A DNA stretch of 64,000 nt from Magicicada septendecula (lineage: Eukaryota > Arthropoda > Insecta > Hemiptera > Cicadidae): assembly GCA_034769895.1 (NCBI GenBank), contig CM068373.1:196210134-196274133 (forward strand), in the 5' to 3' direction. Shown one piece after another: positions 34,225 through 46,990 of the stretch. The position numbers were made by a program, and so were the translations under genes. The notes beneath the pieces were generated by a model. The model saw only the letters and a list, made by a program, of their open reading frames with translations. It ran no database searches and was not told where the DNA came from. Every line of letters starts with the position of its first letter. Within the stretch, counting starts at the first letter, position 1.

Positions 34225-35504
34225 GTAAGTAAGGACTTTTATTTGGTAATCTACACTTGTATGTGTAATTTAGGCAAAAAAATTGGGGATGTCGGCAAAA
34301 TAACCAATATTACAATTTACATATATATTTAAATGTATAAAACGGAAACGGTATTATCCTGGACATTGATTTTTCAACCCTATAATTTTCACTCAAAGTA
34401 CTTTTTTGAGTTTTTTTTCACGGTATGTGTATTTTAAAACTATCCTAACCTAACCTAAATGGTGGTTTTTGCAAAAAATTTGTTTTTTAACCGAATTTCA
34501 TCGTGGACAAATCGGGACATGGCCCCGGAATAGTCACGTTTTAAGTAAAAGAGAATCCACAACCGTCTCAGAAACTCCTAAATGTCCTGGATAATACCGT
34601 TTATTATGTAAAATGTTCTGGAAAGTCCCATTTCTCGCTAATGTATGATTTATCATTATGAGTACATAAAAGCATGAGTTATATTTTTCAGTTAATAAAA
34701 TAACCAACTTCCTGTAGTCAGTTTCACTCATGAGCCTAACCAGGGGAGGTTTTGGAGCTTATAACGGTGTAACCTATCCTTGCTCTCAAATAATTGCTAG
34801 AATAAAATCCGTAAGTGCACGTTTAGCCCTACCAATTACTCCGTTCCAAAACCCACAATTATCAGCTTTTTATTATACACGAGTGTTTCTAGGTATACAA
34901 CAGTCAGAGTCAAATATTGACTCATGATTATTCCTAATATGCGAATGATGAAGAAGCCTTGCAGTATTAATTAAAGCAACCACTTAAACTATTTTTTTTA
35001 TTTAACAGTTCATTGTTCATTTGTTTAGTTATAAGATGATCTCAGGTGATCAGATAAAACACAAATGTGAGCTTACATTATTGTTTTTTTTTTAATCATA
35101 AGAACTGAAACGAACAATCACGTAGAGGTTAAAACGTTGCAGAAGTTAAGCTATTGTTGAAGAAGAAAGGCAAATTGTGTGCTTTACTTTGTCCAATTTT
35201 GCACAAAGGAACAACTTTAAGTATGTTCTAGCAATCATCAACGTTTATTTTACATGATTAAGCATGCTTTGGAAGTTTCATTTATTTATATAATTAAAAT
35301 TATTTTTCTAAAAAAAATGTTTTAAAAATTATACAATTATACTTTAGCTTACTTTTAGCTTATGCAAATACAATAGTTAAAAGAAGCTTAGTATAAATTA
35401 TTCTCAAACGTGCTTTCGGTCAGTTACTATGTCTACCATATTTCACCTAGTTAACCTATTAATACCTCTTGTAATCTTACTAAATTTTTTATAAAGGCCG
35501 CTTT

Positions 35505-36640
35505 AAAAATTACTATACCTTTGGCAATTTTTCCTATCATATTATCAATTTTTAAATTATTCTATATAAAAATTTACAAGGCAGCATACAGCCATTCCAT
35601 GCTTACGGGTGTGATACTTTTCATGGACTTTCAATGTTCCAATAATACAATGATACAATGCCGAATAAAATCATTGTTAGGTACTATATTATTGAGCTTT
35701 ATATTATAAAAAAAAAGAATATTGTCCTAAGTTACGAAAACATTATCTTTGTAAAAAAAATATTTATTTTGCCATGAATTATATATTTTTTAATTTGCAT
35801 TGCGGGTGCGACATTTTTAGACATGAGGTGTTACAGTCAACGACAAATATATACATTTCTGTGATATATAAGAAGATAAAAATATATACTTTATTTTGTT
35901 ACCACGTAATATATTTCTAGATAGTGACACACGAAAATAATTTCTTGATTCTATTTATATTATTGAAAAAATAATTTGAAACACCATTGCAGGTGCGACA
36001 TCCAGTCCTCACGGGAAAAACTTGTGTGAATGATTAAATCTTAGATCTTAGGTAATTATACTTATCGCATATTAGCTACATGTTATAATCATTTTATACA
36101 TAAAAGTCATAATATGAATAAAGCTAACTAAAAATTGAAAATATCATGCAGTTATAATTAGGTTGTTTTCTTTCGAATTTAGCTTTTAGGCTCACTTTGG
36201 CGTGGAATGGCTGTATAGTATAATTTAAGTTTCATGGTCTTGTCACCATCATGATATACCGGGAGCATGAAGACAAGCCAACAAGTGCTCGGTGCTCGGT
36301 TTATGACCGAACCATTTCTTCAGAGCTTCAGTTGATCTTTCGATCCTCGCCCACCATTAATGCCCTAAATGTGAAATCGAAAACAATGTTAACAGTGGGC
36401 GGGGATCAAAAGATCAACTGAAAGTTAAATTATACTATACTGTCTTGTATATTTTCATATAAAATTATTAAAAAATTGATATATGATGGGAAAAATTGCC
36501 AAAGGTATAGTAATTTTTAAAAATTGATAATATGATAGCAAAAGTTGCCAAAGGTACAGTAACTGTTAAATTATTCTATATGAAAATTTACAAGACAGTG
36601 CTAATAATATGATGGGAAAAATTGCCAAAGGTATAGCTAC
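35505..36640. repeat. nested foldback inside the hAT 3 intron
   Basis: The left arm (35505-35602, with ATACCTTTGGCAATTTTTCC and ATACAGCCATTCCATGC) is inverted on the right in pieces (GGCGTGGAATGGCTGTAT at 36199; GGGAAAAATTGCCAAAGGTA at 36488), with extra direct copies of the TTGCCAAAGGTAYAG word at about 36546 and 36623. Within the right arm sits another hairpin: TATAGTATAATTT (36214) with AAATTATACTATA (36427), and inside it TTCAGTTGATCTTT...CTCGCCCAC with its inverse at about 36327-36425. It reads as a foldback element with a second foldback inserted. Confidence 0.65.
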
Positions 36641-36838
36641 CCTCCCACTCCCAAAGTACCTTGGTAGATTTAACTACCTTTCCCTTATCTATCAACTCTA
36701 GTTACGCCTGATTCCACACGTGAACTTTAACCGCACTTTAAATACTGTATAGGAAGGGATGGAATGGTATACTCACTATACCTTGGTCTTATGCCGCAAC
36801 CATACAAACGTTTGGTGAAAAATAATATTTTTTTTCAG

Positions 36839-39050
36839 TGAATTTAAAACGAAAGAGAAGTACCAGTAGCAGCAGCGATGAGGACAAAGAAGTAAAACCA
36901 CCCTCTGCTTCCGACCCTGCGACTGCGGGGCTTTCTGATGGTTGTCATGAAGATGATATTGGAAAAATCATCGGCTTGGCTACCACTATGCCGGTTGATA
37001 AGAAAAAACATCTTCTGGAAAATGGATGGGTACCTTCGAAGAATTACGATTTTGCGTCAGATGCCAAACATCTCAAGAGGAAATTCAATCACCAAATGCT
37101 GGAAACATATTCACCATGGTTAACTTACTCAAAGCGACTGAAAGGTGCTTTCTGTAAATATTGTGTGTTGTTTCCGCCGTCAGCCAGCATGGTGAGAGGC
37201 GGTTGGGGTTCTTTCACAATCAGACCCTTCACTAAGTATAAGGACGTGCACGATCATTGCAAAGCACATGTACAGAGCAAAGGACACCAGGCTGCAATGG
37301 AATCTGCAAAATCATTCATGGAGACCATTCCAGTGGACATCCTAATTCACAAGTATTCACAAAAATTAGTGGAAGAAAACAAACAAGTACTATCCTCAAT
37401 TGTTTCCTGTGTCATTTTTTCCGGCACACATGATTTACCTCTCAGAGGCAAAAATCTGGATGAAGGCGTACTTGTAGACTTATGCCGCTTTCGCATCGAA
37501 GCAGGTGATTCACAATTAAAACACCATTTTGAGCATGGACCAAAAAACGCATCATACCGATCACCTATCATCCAAAATGAAATAACTGATCTCTGTGGTG
37601 CTATAATCAGGGAACAAATCATCACAAGGGTTAAAGAAGCTTGCGCTTACAGCATTCTAGCTGAGGAAACCGCAGATATTTCTGGAAAAGAACAGCTGTC
37701 TATTGGATTACGTTTCTTTGATGAAAAGGCCAACGAAATCAAAGAGGAATTTTTAGGCTTTGTAGAGCTTGAAGGACTTGATGCCAGAAGTATTGCCAAA
37801 GCTATTGATGATTTAGTTACAAACTTAAATCTAGACCCTGATAAGTGTGTGGGATTAGGTTTCGACGGATGTTCCACCATGTCTGGCAAAGAAGGGGGTG
37901 TGCAGGCAATCTTGAGGCAAAAGTACAAAAAGCCTTATACTTCCATTGCTCCTCACACAAGCTAAACCTGGTCATGAACGACTTAAAACTTATCCCAGAA
38001 ATTCGCACTACGTTGGAACTATCAAGGAGATGATCACATTTTTTCGCGAGTCCGTTTTACGACGCAAGCTTATTGCAAACATTCCTAAATTGTGTGAGAC
38101 TAGATGGTCAGAAAAGTACAAGAGCATTCATGTTTTTAAGTATAACTTCGTCAATATTGTTTAGCTGAAGAGGGAAATGTAGTAACCAGAAATAAAGCAT
38201 ATCAAATGCATGCATCAGCGTGCAAATCTTCATTTATTGTCTCAGTAGCATTAATTGCGAAGTATTCCGCTATACTGCAACCCATAGCAAATACACTTCA
38301 ATTGAAGACACTTGACATAGTCAAAGCCAACCAGCACATTCAAACTATTCTCGACATGCTAAGAGATCATCGGAAAGATGTAGAGCGCATCACAGATGAC
38401 GTTTTGAAAGAAGCATATGGCATTGCAAAGCATTTGAATATTGATATAACCGCCACTCGCGTTTCTGGCCGACAAAAGCATAGAAGTAATCCTCCTGCCG
38501 AAAATCTATCCGAATTTTGGAGAAGGTCTCTAATAATTCCTTACTTGGATTCCATCATATCACCTTTAGAAGTTAGATTTTCTTCAGACAAATCGCCTGC
38601 ATTTTCATTGACACATTTCCATCCGAGTAACATGAGAGATGCTTCATTGGAGGAATGGAAAGAAAGTACACTTCATCTTGTGCAACATTTTACAATTTGG
38701 AAGGCATCAACGGGGAAAGGGAATTGTGGTTTAAAATGTGGAATGAGGTACAAGAAGCACCAGACATCATTGAAGTTTTAAAAAATAGCGAATTGTTTTT
38801 CCCGGCCATTAGAAAGGCGCTACTGATATTGCTCTCACAGCCCTGCACAGCAAGCACTATAGAGCGTTCATTCAGTACTCTTCGCCGAATTAAAACATGG
38901 CTAAGAAGTACTATTGGTGAAAATAGATTACATGGATTAGCCATGCTAAGCATTCACCGTGAATCGGTTTTAGTAAACAAGGAGCGATTAATGGAAGCAG
39001 TAATTCGAAAATTTGCAACTAATCCTCGCAAGCTATTGTTCAAGAATTAA
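36839..39050 (+). pseudogene. hAT 3 transposase, main exon (DUF4371-type)
   Basis: Preceded by a T-rich tract and CAG (3' splice site at 36838). The first 375 codons are open: a serine/acidic N-terminus, a TTF-like zinc finger (LKGAFCKYCVLFPPS...DHCKAHVQSKGH), then the DUF4371-like core with LAEETADISGKEQLSIGLRF (acidic residues) and GFDGCSTMSGKEGG. A shift near 37930 leads into HCSSHKLNLVMNDLK, and further shifts near 38030, 38165 and 38690 follow. The end carries the dimerisation motif STIERSFSTLRRIKTWLRS and stops at 39050. At least four lesions. Same superfamily as hAT 1 at 9.8-14.0 kb but clearly a different lineage. Confidence 0.85.
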
Positions 39051-39290
39051 TTTCTTTTAATAAATGGTGTTCTTCCTTTTATTATTGTTTATTAAAACAT
39101 GGTTAAGAATAAGTATTGGTAAAAATAAGTTAAATGCTTAGCCATGCTAAGCATTCATCGTCAACGAGTTTTCGCAAAAAAGGAACAAGGAGCTGTAGTT
39201 AGAAAATTTGTAACTAATCCTTAAAAACTATTGTTTAAAAAAATTGTTTTAATAAATGTTATTCTTCCTTATGTTATTGTTTATTATGTA
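38889..39290 (+). repeat. tandem duplication of the hAT 3 gene end
   Basis: The segment TTAAAACATGGCTAAGAAGT through TTATTATTGTTTATTA (38889-39090) is followed by a second, more diverged copy at about 39091-39290 that repeats the same coding end (ATGCTAAGCATTCA, AAATTTG.AACTAATCCT) and AT-rich 3' tail. The second copy has lost its frame. Confidence 0.8.
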
Positions 39291-39402
39291 TCGTTTATTA
39301 TATAGTATGGCACTATGGACCCTCCCCCCCCGCCCTCAAAGATGTTGATTTTTGAAAACTGCCCCCCTTCCGTTTTGAGCTGGATACGCCCATGCTTCCC
39401 TA

Positions 39403-41050
39403 TGAAATAAAAACAATGGTTACACTCTGTACCGATACTAGTTTCTTTAATTTGTGATTGGTAATTATTCAGTTTGACATTAAAATTATATTTGGTTATT
39501 CAATAAATTTGCACCGACAATTAATATGAGTCTAATATCTCTAGGGTTTGGCGAATCAATTTTGAACGGATTATACAGTCAAAGATGGCTACTGTGTTGT
39601 TTGTTTACAGTTATTTTCATTCAAAATCCAGATTCTTGTGATTATGAGAAAAATATTAATAATGATTACAATAAAAGTACACTACCTTACATTATTTGTA
39701 CTTAAATAATATAATGTGTAACTATAATTTGTTCCTGCAGTGTAGTAAAGTGTGTTTCAAAAGTTCGTAAATTAACAACAGGTTATTTTATTAGTTAACA
39801 AAATTTTCAGTGTTTTATTTTTTTACTTAATCTTTGAAAGAAATAATATTCAGTTTATAGTGAGAGTTCAGATGACTGTGAGAAATATTTAAAGTGAGTT
39901 TATTTCTGAAATTCGGGTAATTTAATAATACTTATCAAATCAGTAGACTTGATGTAAATAGTCGTTCAGTCGAAAAGGAATAGGGCTTCAATCGTGGTCA
40001 ATTTTCATCTGGGGCTTCTGGCATCTTTTTCATGTTAGTTGTAGCAATTTATTCATTTAAAATTTATTTAAATTGGTCCTCGGCATCAGTTAAATGTTCT
40101 CGTTCCTCGTCTGCTTCTTACGTTTCCATCTTTTTGAATTTTGATTGATTTTTATACATTTTAGATTAAAATTTAGATCATTCACGGCCTGGCGTCTATT
40201 CTGGAAGAGCGTCACTTATTGAATACTATGATTTAACGGAAAAATCGTAACCGACGGTCTGTTGTCATGGTTACTAATTGATTCGGATTGGTTGATCATG
40301 ACTTATAACCATTGTTATCAATTTTGCATTTTTATTCAAAATTACTGTATATCTTCTGATTGCTTTTATTCTTCCATCTGCCTTCCTACGTATTAAATAT
40401 TATCACTGCTGTTTGTATTTCCTTTCAAAGATTATTTTGACATCCCATAAGGTTGGGTTCTCTAATGTATTATTGTTTGTACAATTATGTTAATATTTGT
40501 TACGTTGTGTTATTGGTAATATTTACTAACCATAAATTAAGAGGATTATAGTATTCACAAATAACTAATAATTGTAGCGTAAAGAGGATTTACTCTAGAT
40601 ATAGTTGTGTACCATAGTGTGCCACAGGTGTAGATTTATGTAAGCAGTCCGCATGTACGAAAATATATTGTCACACAGCCTAGAGGATAGTTTCTCTAGC
40701 TTTCTAAGTTGTTTTGGAAATTATAATGTATGTCCAAAATATAGTACAAAAGAACGACTAACGAGCACTCAAATCACCAGTTCCAGCGAGCTGCATGTAC
40801 CGAGTATGTACTGTATCGGGTACTAGACATTTGCTGTCTAGCAGAATCACATGTAATTGTCAGTAATTAGACTTTGTATTTAGTCAAATACGTGTTGAAA
40901 GTATTTATGTATAACGCATTCATTGTAAGAAGATATATATTTTATGATCATTAAACTCAGTGTATCTTGAACTTCCTAGTTCTTTATTAGGCAACGTACC
41001 TCATAACGCAGATTCTTGCTTAGCCACTCAAGTAAGTAATCTCAGTTCAC
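39403..41050. other. non-coding DNA
   Basis: AT-rich, no frame or repeat recognised. Confidence 0.4.
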
Positions 41051-42787
41051 TCCGGTGTAACAGTTAATTACATTTCTTTTTCATTTTAAGTCCTTATTCT
41101 AACATTTTTCTTTTAATATGATTCACAAATTATCATTGGCTAGTTACTTGCCTTGGATTTGCTAATTTCCTTGTTAATTTTTTACAATTTGTAGTTATTT
41201 GTTTTTGACAGTTAGGCATTTCATAGGCCTCAGTAGCCATTGATTATATTTACTTATTTTATACAAATTACATCTCATTTTACCCGAATGTGTTTTGTTT
41301 TGTTATTATAATTGATTTGTTTATTTGTTGATGTATTTTTATACTAATTGTATGTTACCATTATTTTCTACATCATGGCTTGTTAATTATTTCCTAGCTG
41401 ATTTTCCAGTGTTATTAGATCTGTATTGATTTACCTTCTTATTTATCTATTTTGCCCTTGTTAACAATATGGCTATTACTTACTATTCTTTATTACCTAA
41501 AACATAACATCTAGGCCTATGGTCTGTATAATTCCTTCAGCCATATCCTATTCATAAATTTAATTGCACAATTTTTTAACAGTTATTACGTACTGTTTGT
41601 TTACAATTCATTTCATTCTGTTTTTTTATTTTTAGGTGATAACACATCATCACACCATTTAAACTTACTTAATTGATTATCCCTTATAACATGGGGTGTT
41701 TATTGATTTTTTTAAAATTTGTTTACTATATATTCTTTTCTTTTACTATTTTTACTTTCTATCCATGGTAACACTAACTGTTGACATTCTATGGGCTTCC
41801 TCCCCTGAATAACATCGTATCCTTCATTTATATTTAATCTTAATACTATCTTTAATTACTATCATTAACAAAATTCTTATTTGTTCACCATTAAATCGTT
41901 TAGTGTTTATCACTGATTTATTAAGCGTTTTTTATCTATCACTAGCTTTTCTAATCCTATCATTCACAATATTCTTATTTATTAATAATAATATTCACTT
42001 TTAAACCATTTAGTGTTTATCACTTATTTACTAAGCGTTTTTTATCTATCATTAGATTTTCTCATTATTTTGGGGGTTTTACACTTTCACTTTTGCACTC
42101 CTTTAATGCTTTTTTTAGTGTTTATTAGTGGGTAATCCCTACCATTACTTTCTCTTTGTCACTTAGTTAATTTTATTTTCTCACCATCTCACTATCTCTC
42201 TCTTTACAAATATTATTTATACTATCAATAAGTTTATGTCTTTATAGAGTTCTTTACTACATGTAACTCTAATTCTTGGGTTAGTGTACTTTTATTTTTC
42301 ACATTACTTTATTGGGTTTTACCAGATATCATTTACATTTATCATTTAATCGATAATAATACTTATTTTTTACACTGATTAGTTATTGGTTTCGTTTCCA
42401 ATATTATATTTGAGTGTACCATTTCTCCTTCTTTTATTCTATGTCATTTGTTTGTGACTCTTTTTATTTGATTTCATTTTATTTCCTTTATACTTGTTTT
42501 GTTTCATGTTCATTTTCCTTCTTCTTCACTTTCATCTTATTTCGTTTTAATTTCATTTTATTTTGGTTTTCCACTTTCTCATTTGATTTTATTTTAATTG
42601 GTAGTATTGAGTGAATCACCTTCTTATTTGGTTTTGGTTTTCCCCTTCTCCTTTTGTTTCCTTTTATCTGGGTTAGGTCAAGTCGCAATTGTCGCGTCAT
42701 TGTCATTTTATTTTCATTAGTTTAAACATTTTATATAGTTGATTCATCATTTTTATCCCTGGTATTGGGATGGCTTATTTGTGTTGT

Positions 42788-42790
<3 letters not shown>
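41050..42790. other. T-rich non-coding domain
   Basis: Like 1-1800 and 61300-64000 this stretch is T-rich on the plus strand with pyrimidine runs and no plausible gene. It ends at a (TA)n tract. Confidence 0.5.
41885..42065 (+). repeat. 110-bp tandem duplication
   Basis: TTAAATCGTTTAGTGTTTAT at 41891 and TTAAACCATTTAGTGTTTAT at 42001 start two similar units that continue through CACT.ATTTA.TAAGCG and TTTTTTATCTATCA.TAG. Period 110 bp, two copies. Confidence 0.75.

Positions 42791-42791
<1 letters not shown>

Positions 42792-42819
<28 letters not shown>
42792..42819 (+). repeat. (AT)n microsatellite
   Basis: About 14 uninterrupted AT units. Confidence 0.95.
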
Positions 42820-44568
42820 TAACGATTCATAATAGCGTCCTATCAGAGCGTTATATGAAAGCTATAGGTACGAGCGTAACGCAGTAAGGAAGAGAGAGAG
42901 CATATAATAGCAGCCATCTCACTCTAACCAAGTCACCGCTACAGTAAAATCCAGTTCAAACAGGTAATTTTACTCAAAGCGAATTATCAGTTCAACCTGC
43001 AATAACTTCAAAAGTTGTACATATACGGCAATTCTGAAAACAGCATTGTATTCAGCAAGAAAAGCTTTAGAAGTAGCCGCAAGCTCAGTTAATATAATTA
43101 ACAAATAAAGAAGTTATACGGATGACGCACACCAACAGGAATAACGAGAGAATTATGCTACGTAGGAATAAGGTGTTTTCACACACACACAGATAAAGAC
43201 CTAAGCAACAATATTCTGTGGTCAGATCTTCGGAAACACATTTGCAAATACCTGTAATCAATCAATTTGCAAATACAGGAAGTACGATTTTGACAAGAAT
43301 TTCTCTGCCGTTTGGAACCTGTCACCGCGTGTATGACCGACCTGTTGTCGAAACTGGAAAAACGCATGATTTATTTGTACAACCATTCAGCAGCCCGTAC
43401 TTAAAACAGACGCCAGCTCAAAGCGAGGGGTAGCATCACTCTTCATTCGGTACTGAAACACACTAGATGTGTATAATTCGCATACAGAATTTTTTTAAAT
43501 TACACAACAGTGCAAATTCAGTTCTAAATCGAGAAGTAGTCCACAGTGTAGATGAATTAACAACATTCAATAACACTAGCTGCGTAAAATCACTGTTAAT
43601 TAATTAATTAGTTAATTAATTAATCAATCAGCCGTGAAGGACCTGTGCTACAGAAGACTACAGCATCTGTAATTGCCAGGGCATCTTCCACAACATTGAT
43701 CAACCCATTCTTCTGTGCATCACCATCGAAAGGAGGACCTCTACAGATTCCTATCTTCGGTCAACGCATCAAAACAGTAAGAAATAGATTCATTGATCAA
43801 TGATATAAGCGCTAAACAAATAATAAAACAATAAACAATTTTAAAAAGACACTAAGAAAAGCACACATTGTATTTTAACTGTAATATTAGCTTTAATTTA
43901 GTATAAGAGTGTTGAATGGAAAATAGTGTGTAGTACTGGACGTGCAAATTATTGTAGACCTGTTCTTTAGCACTGGTTTGGGAGATAGAAATCTCTTAAT
44001 CAGACCAGATAAGAGCTATAGGTCGTTTGAGCGTCTTAATCATTACTTTCCACACTCACTCAATAATTATAAAGTTAGGGTAGAATTAAGTCCTACCATT
44101 AACAAGTTAAAGTTTCAAAATCATTTATTAAAACATTAAAAATAATAATCAAGCAAATCTTAAAGAGTTATTTGTAACGATTCCCCTTGAAAACCACAAT
44201 CACTGAACGAATCCTGAGAAAGAGTGTCTCCATGCACTGAGCTAAGCTGAAACCGTGTCATTTGTATCTGGGATTTGTTCTGGCGCCCAGGTAAAGTAAA
44301 ATCACGGGTAAGTAACTTTTTATCTAACATCACAAATATTAGATAATTGTGTTAGACGAAAGGGAGCGTTGTAATATATATATTTTTATAAATATGGGTT
44401 GCTAGGTAATTGCCTGAAAGATATGATGGTAAACATGGTATTGAGTTGTTGGGGAAGAAGTTCAGACACAGATGTTCATAAGTACAGAAGTATTTTCCAG
44501 TGAAACAAAATCTATAACATCAGTACTATCATTTTTAATAGTATTATAATAATGGTATTGATTATATA
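42820..44568. other. non-coding DNA
   Basis: No coding frame recognised. It contains a run of TTAATTAA-type words at 43597-43632 and a TGGCGCCCAG word near 44281 (see rejected items). Confidence 0.4.
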
Positions 44569-45317
44569 TACGAGGCTTATCCAGAAAGTACGTACCATCT
44601 GCGCATATATCCCGCGCATATTGTAGTACGAAGGTCGCGCATGGGTAGTTACTTCCTTCTATTGGACGACGAAGTAGCCGAGCTATATTGTTTGTATATG
44701 TTCCGATTTACGTTTACTACACATCGGTAATCATTTTTAAAAAAATCGATTGGCCCACCAGTTGTGAAATAAGAAGAGTTATTAGGTTTTTGAATGCGAG
44801 AAATCTTTGTCCTTATGAAATTCATCGTAAGATTTGTGAAGTTTATGGACAGAATGCGATTAGTGAAGGTATGGTGAGAAAGTGGGTTAGGCTGTTTAAC
44901 GATGGAAGAGAAAATGTTCATGACGAGGAGCGTACCACATACCGGACGTGTAACAATGGCGCTTGTTGATTCATTTCGTTGGGAACAATTCAGTCATCCT
45001 CCTTACAGTCCAGATTTGGCTCCTAGCGATTTCCATTTGTTTTTGCATCTGAAGAAATTTCTTGCCGGCCAGAAGTTTGAAAGTGATGATGAGATAAAGG
45101 AAAATGTCCAGCAGTGGTTGAAGTCGCAGGCGGCCGAATTCTTTGAAGTGGGCATATTAAAATTAGTGCCAAGATACGACAAATGTCTCAACTTGCATGG
45201 TGACTATGTAGAAACGTAGCTTAAGGTATGCAGAATTTTTGAAAAATAAATGAATTTGAAAATAATTTGTATCATTTTCTTAATGCCCACACAGTACTTA
45301 CTTTCTGGATCAGGTTA
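44569..45317 (+). mobile_element. mariner transposon 2, internally deleted (745 bp)
   Basis: TA at 44569-44570 and 45316-45317 flank the element. The inner ends share ATCCAGAAAGTACGTAC (left) and ATCCAGAAAGTAAGTAC (right, inverted) with a few outer mismatches. Only the two ends of the transposase gene remain, so this is a deletion derivative about 0.5 kb shorter than usual. It lies antisense within the candidate MULE/SWIM intron. Confidence 0.85.
44745..45219 (+). pseudogene. mariner transposase, catalytic core deleted
   Basis: The N-terminal part reads CEIRRVIRFLNARN, CPYEIHRKICEVYGQNAIS and MVRKWVRLFNDGRENVHDEE, the paired helix-turn-helix region. It then jumps, with a frame change near 44930-44950, to ALVDSFRWEQFSHPPYSPDL, APSDFHLFLHLKKFLAGQKF and a C-terminus GILKLVPRYDKCLNLHGDYV ending at 45219. 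The first two catalytic aspartates and everything between are gone; the third (APSD) remains. The rest is well preserved, so the deletion may be older than most point decay. Confidence 0.85.
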
Positions 45318-46990
45318 GTACATATACACAATACACCAAAAGTGTGAATGGTTAAGAAAGCATTAGTAAATTAAGAACTTAGTTAATATAGTATTAAAGC
45401 ATTAATGATATAAACTATAGTGTCTTATGCCAGTGAAATAATGAGTATGCACATGTGTCTGTATATAGGTAGAAACACATGTACCAAATTATAACAGTCT
45501 ACCCATTCGCATACTACTAAGTAAATTTTACTGTGCAGAATAGTGAGGGAATATAAACAATGAATCTAAAATTTAATAAAATATAGGTCCTAATTAAGGA
45601 TTCAAATGGATATAAAAATTCATAATTCAAGCAACGTGGTATTGTAGGTTCCTGACTGCTGGAAGTTATTACATTTTAGCAAGCAGTCTCCATGTTACAA
45701 AATGTTTTTGTTTGAGATTGCAATTGACTTATAAAAACCAACAAGATTGTAGAATTCATTTTTTTGCAATGCAACATGACATCTCTAAACTGTACAACAA
45801 TCATCCTGTTTAATGAGAAAGCAACAGCAGTTTCAATTTGGATACTGAATAGAGAGGGCAGCATTAGCTATCTACAACAAGTCCCAGGATCTACCACAAC
45901 TGTGCAAGCTTTTCCACAATTGTTGGCTACCTGATTAAACCTAGTCAGAGGCTGGGACAATGAGTGTAACATCTTAGGAGCAACAGGAACAGAACAATTG
46001 AGACAGGAACAGGAACAGGAGACAGCATCGAGACTATCAGGCTGCGAACCTCATATCAACATGGTTCATCCTGAAATCAACAGCAAAAATTTCACATTCA
46101 AACATTTGAATGAACAAAACTGAAACTGAAGTTTCTGTCACTTTTGAGTAGCTTTATGTATTGGACAGTGTTACTGAGTTTGTAACCAGCTAAGAGATTG
46201 AATTATCAATCCGATCCATTTCTACTGAGTAGCTCTGTATGCAGAGAGCCCTGTGGTCCTCAGTTACTATGCTTGATTATTTACGCCTTCATATTTTATT
46301 GTTACATAAACAGAAATAATTGTCTGTGGGGATGGGTGGGTCATATTAGTTTACTTGTTAACATTTTTTAATCCTAGACTACAGGAACTTATTTAATTCT
46401 CACAAGAAAAGATAAAACTGTTTTAATTCTTTAGGACTGTAGTGTCAATTAATCCCACAAATGGCGGAACTAGTAAAAGGAACAGATCAACAATACTTGA
46501 GACCTAGCTGGTGAAACAGCTGAGGTTTATCCTTTTGTTGTAAATAAAGTAAAAATGTTTAAGTTATAACATGTGGTATTCAGTATTCTACCGTTATTTT
46601 CATACTGTAATTTTTATGTTTAATTCTCATTAGTTTTTTTTTTTTATTATATTATCAGTAAAGATAACAATTAACATTTTAACTATCAACGAACCTAAGA
46701 CACAACACCTATGGATTTATTGTTGTGTTCACTTGCCAGAACTTAAGATGTGCATAACACCTTGCCAGAACTTAAGATGTGCATAACAACTGATTCTTCA
46801 TTCCCCTTGCACTGCTCTGACTTCAAAGCATACATACATACAACTTAGAAAAACAGGTGTGAAGCAATATCTGTCTTCTTTGAAAGGACATGAAACCTAG
46901 AAAATGTGTTCGTGTACTATATTCTACTAATCATGACAAATTACAAAAACTACCATATGTTCTAAAAACACGTCAGCTATGGCTCTTTCC
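45318..46990. other. non-coding DNA
   Basis: No frame recognised. A GGAACA-rich stretch (CAGGAACAGGAACAGGAGA) lies near 45990-46020, and a 29-bp duplication at 46733-46790. Confidence 0.4.
46733..46790 (+). repeat. 29-bp tandem duplication
   Basis: TTGCCAGAACTTAAGATGTG followed by CATAACACC repeats immediately as TTGCCAGAACTTAAGATGTG and CATAACAAC: two near-identical 29-bp units. Likely recent slippage. Confidence 0.95.

Larger units (their letters stand above)
33782..39402 (+). mobile_element. hAT transposon 3 (complete, 5.6 kb)
   Basis: Ends CATGGGCGTATCCAG at 33790 and its inverse CTGGATACGCCCATG to 39394 are flanked by the exact 8-bp duplication CTTCCCTA at 33782-33789 and 39395-39402. 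It codes on the plus strand with a tiny first exon, a 2.6-kb intron holding nested foldbacks, and a main exon with several frameshifts. The last ~200 bp of coding and 3' sequence are tandemly repeated. An unusually long hAT because of the intron. Confidence 0.93.

Noticed and set aside
34440-34460. CCTAACCTAACCTAA, like the insect telomere repeat
   Set aside because: Fewer than four units inside a hAT intron; too short to be an interstitial telomere and explicable by chance.
43595-43632. Run of TTAATTAA words
   Set aside because: Simple tetranucleotide slippage with no associated element ends.
42820-43800. Possible promoter/5' leader exons with GTAAT or GTAAGA donors
   Set aside because: Only short splice-like words; no coding exon or TATA/initiator context supports a gene.
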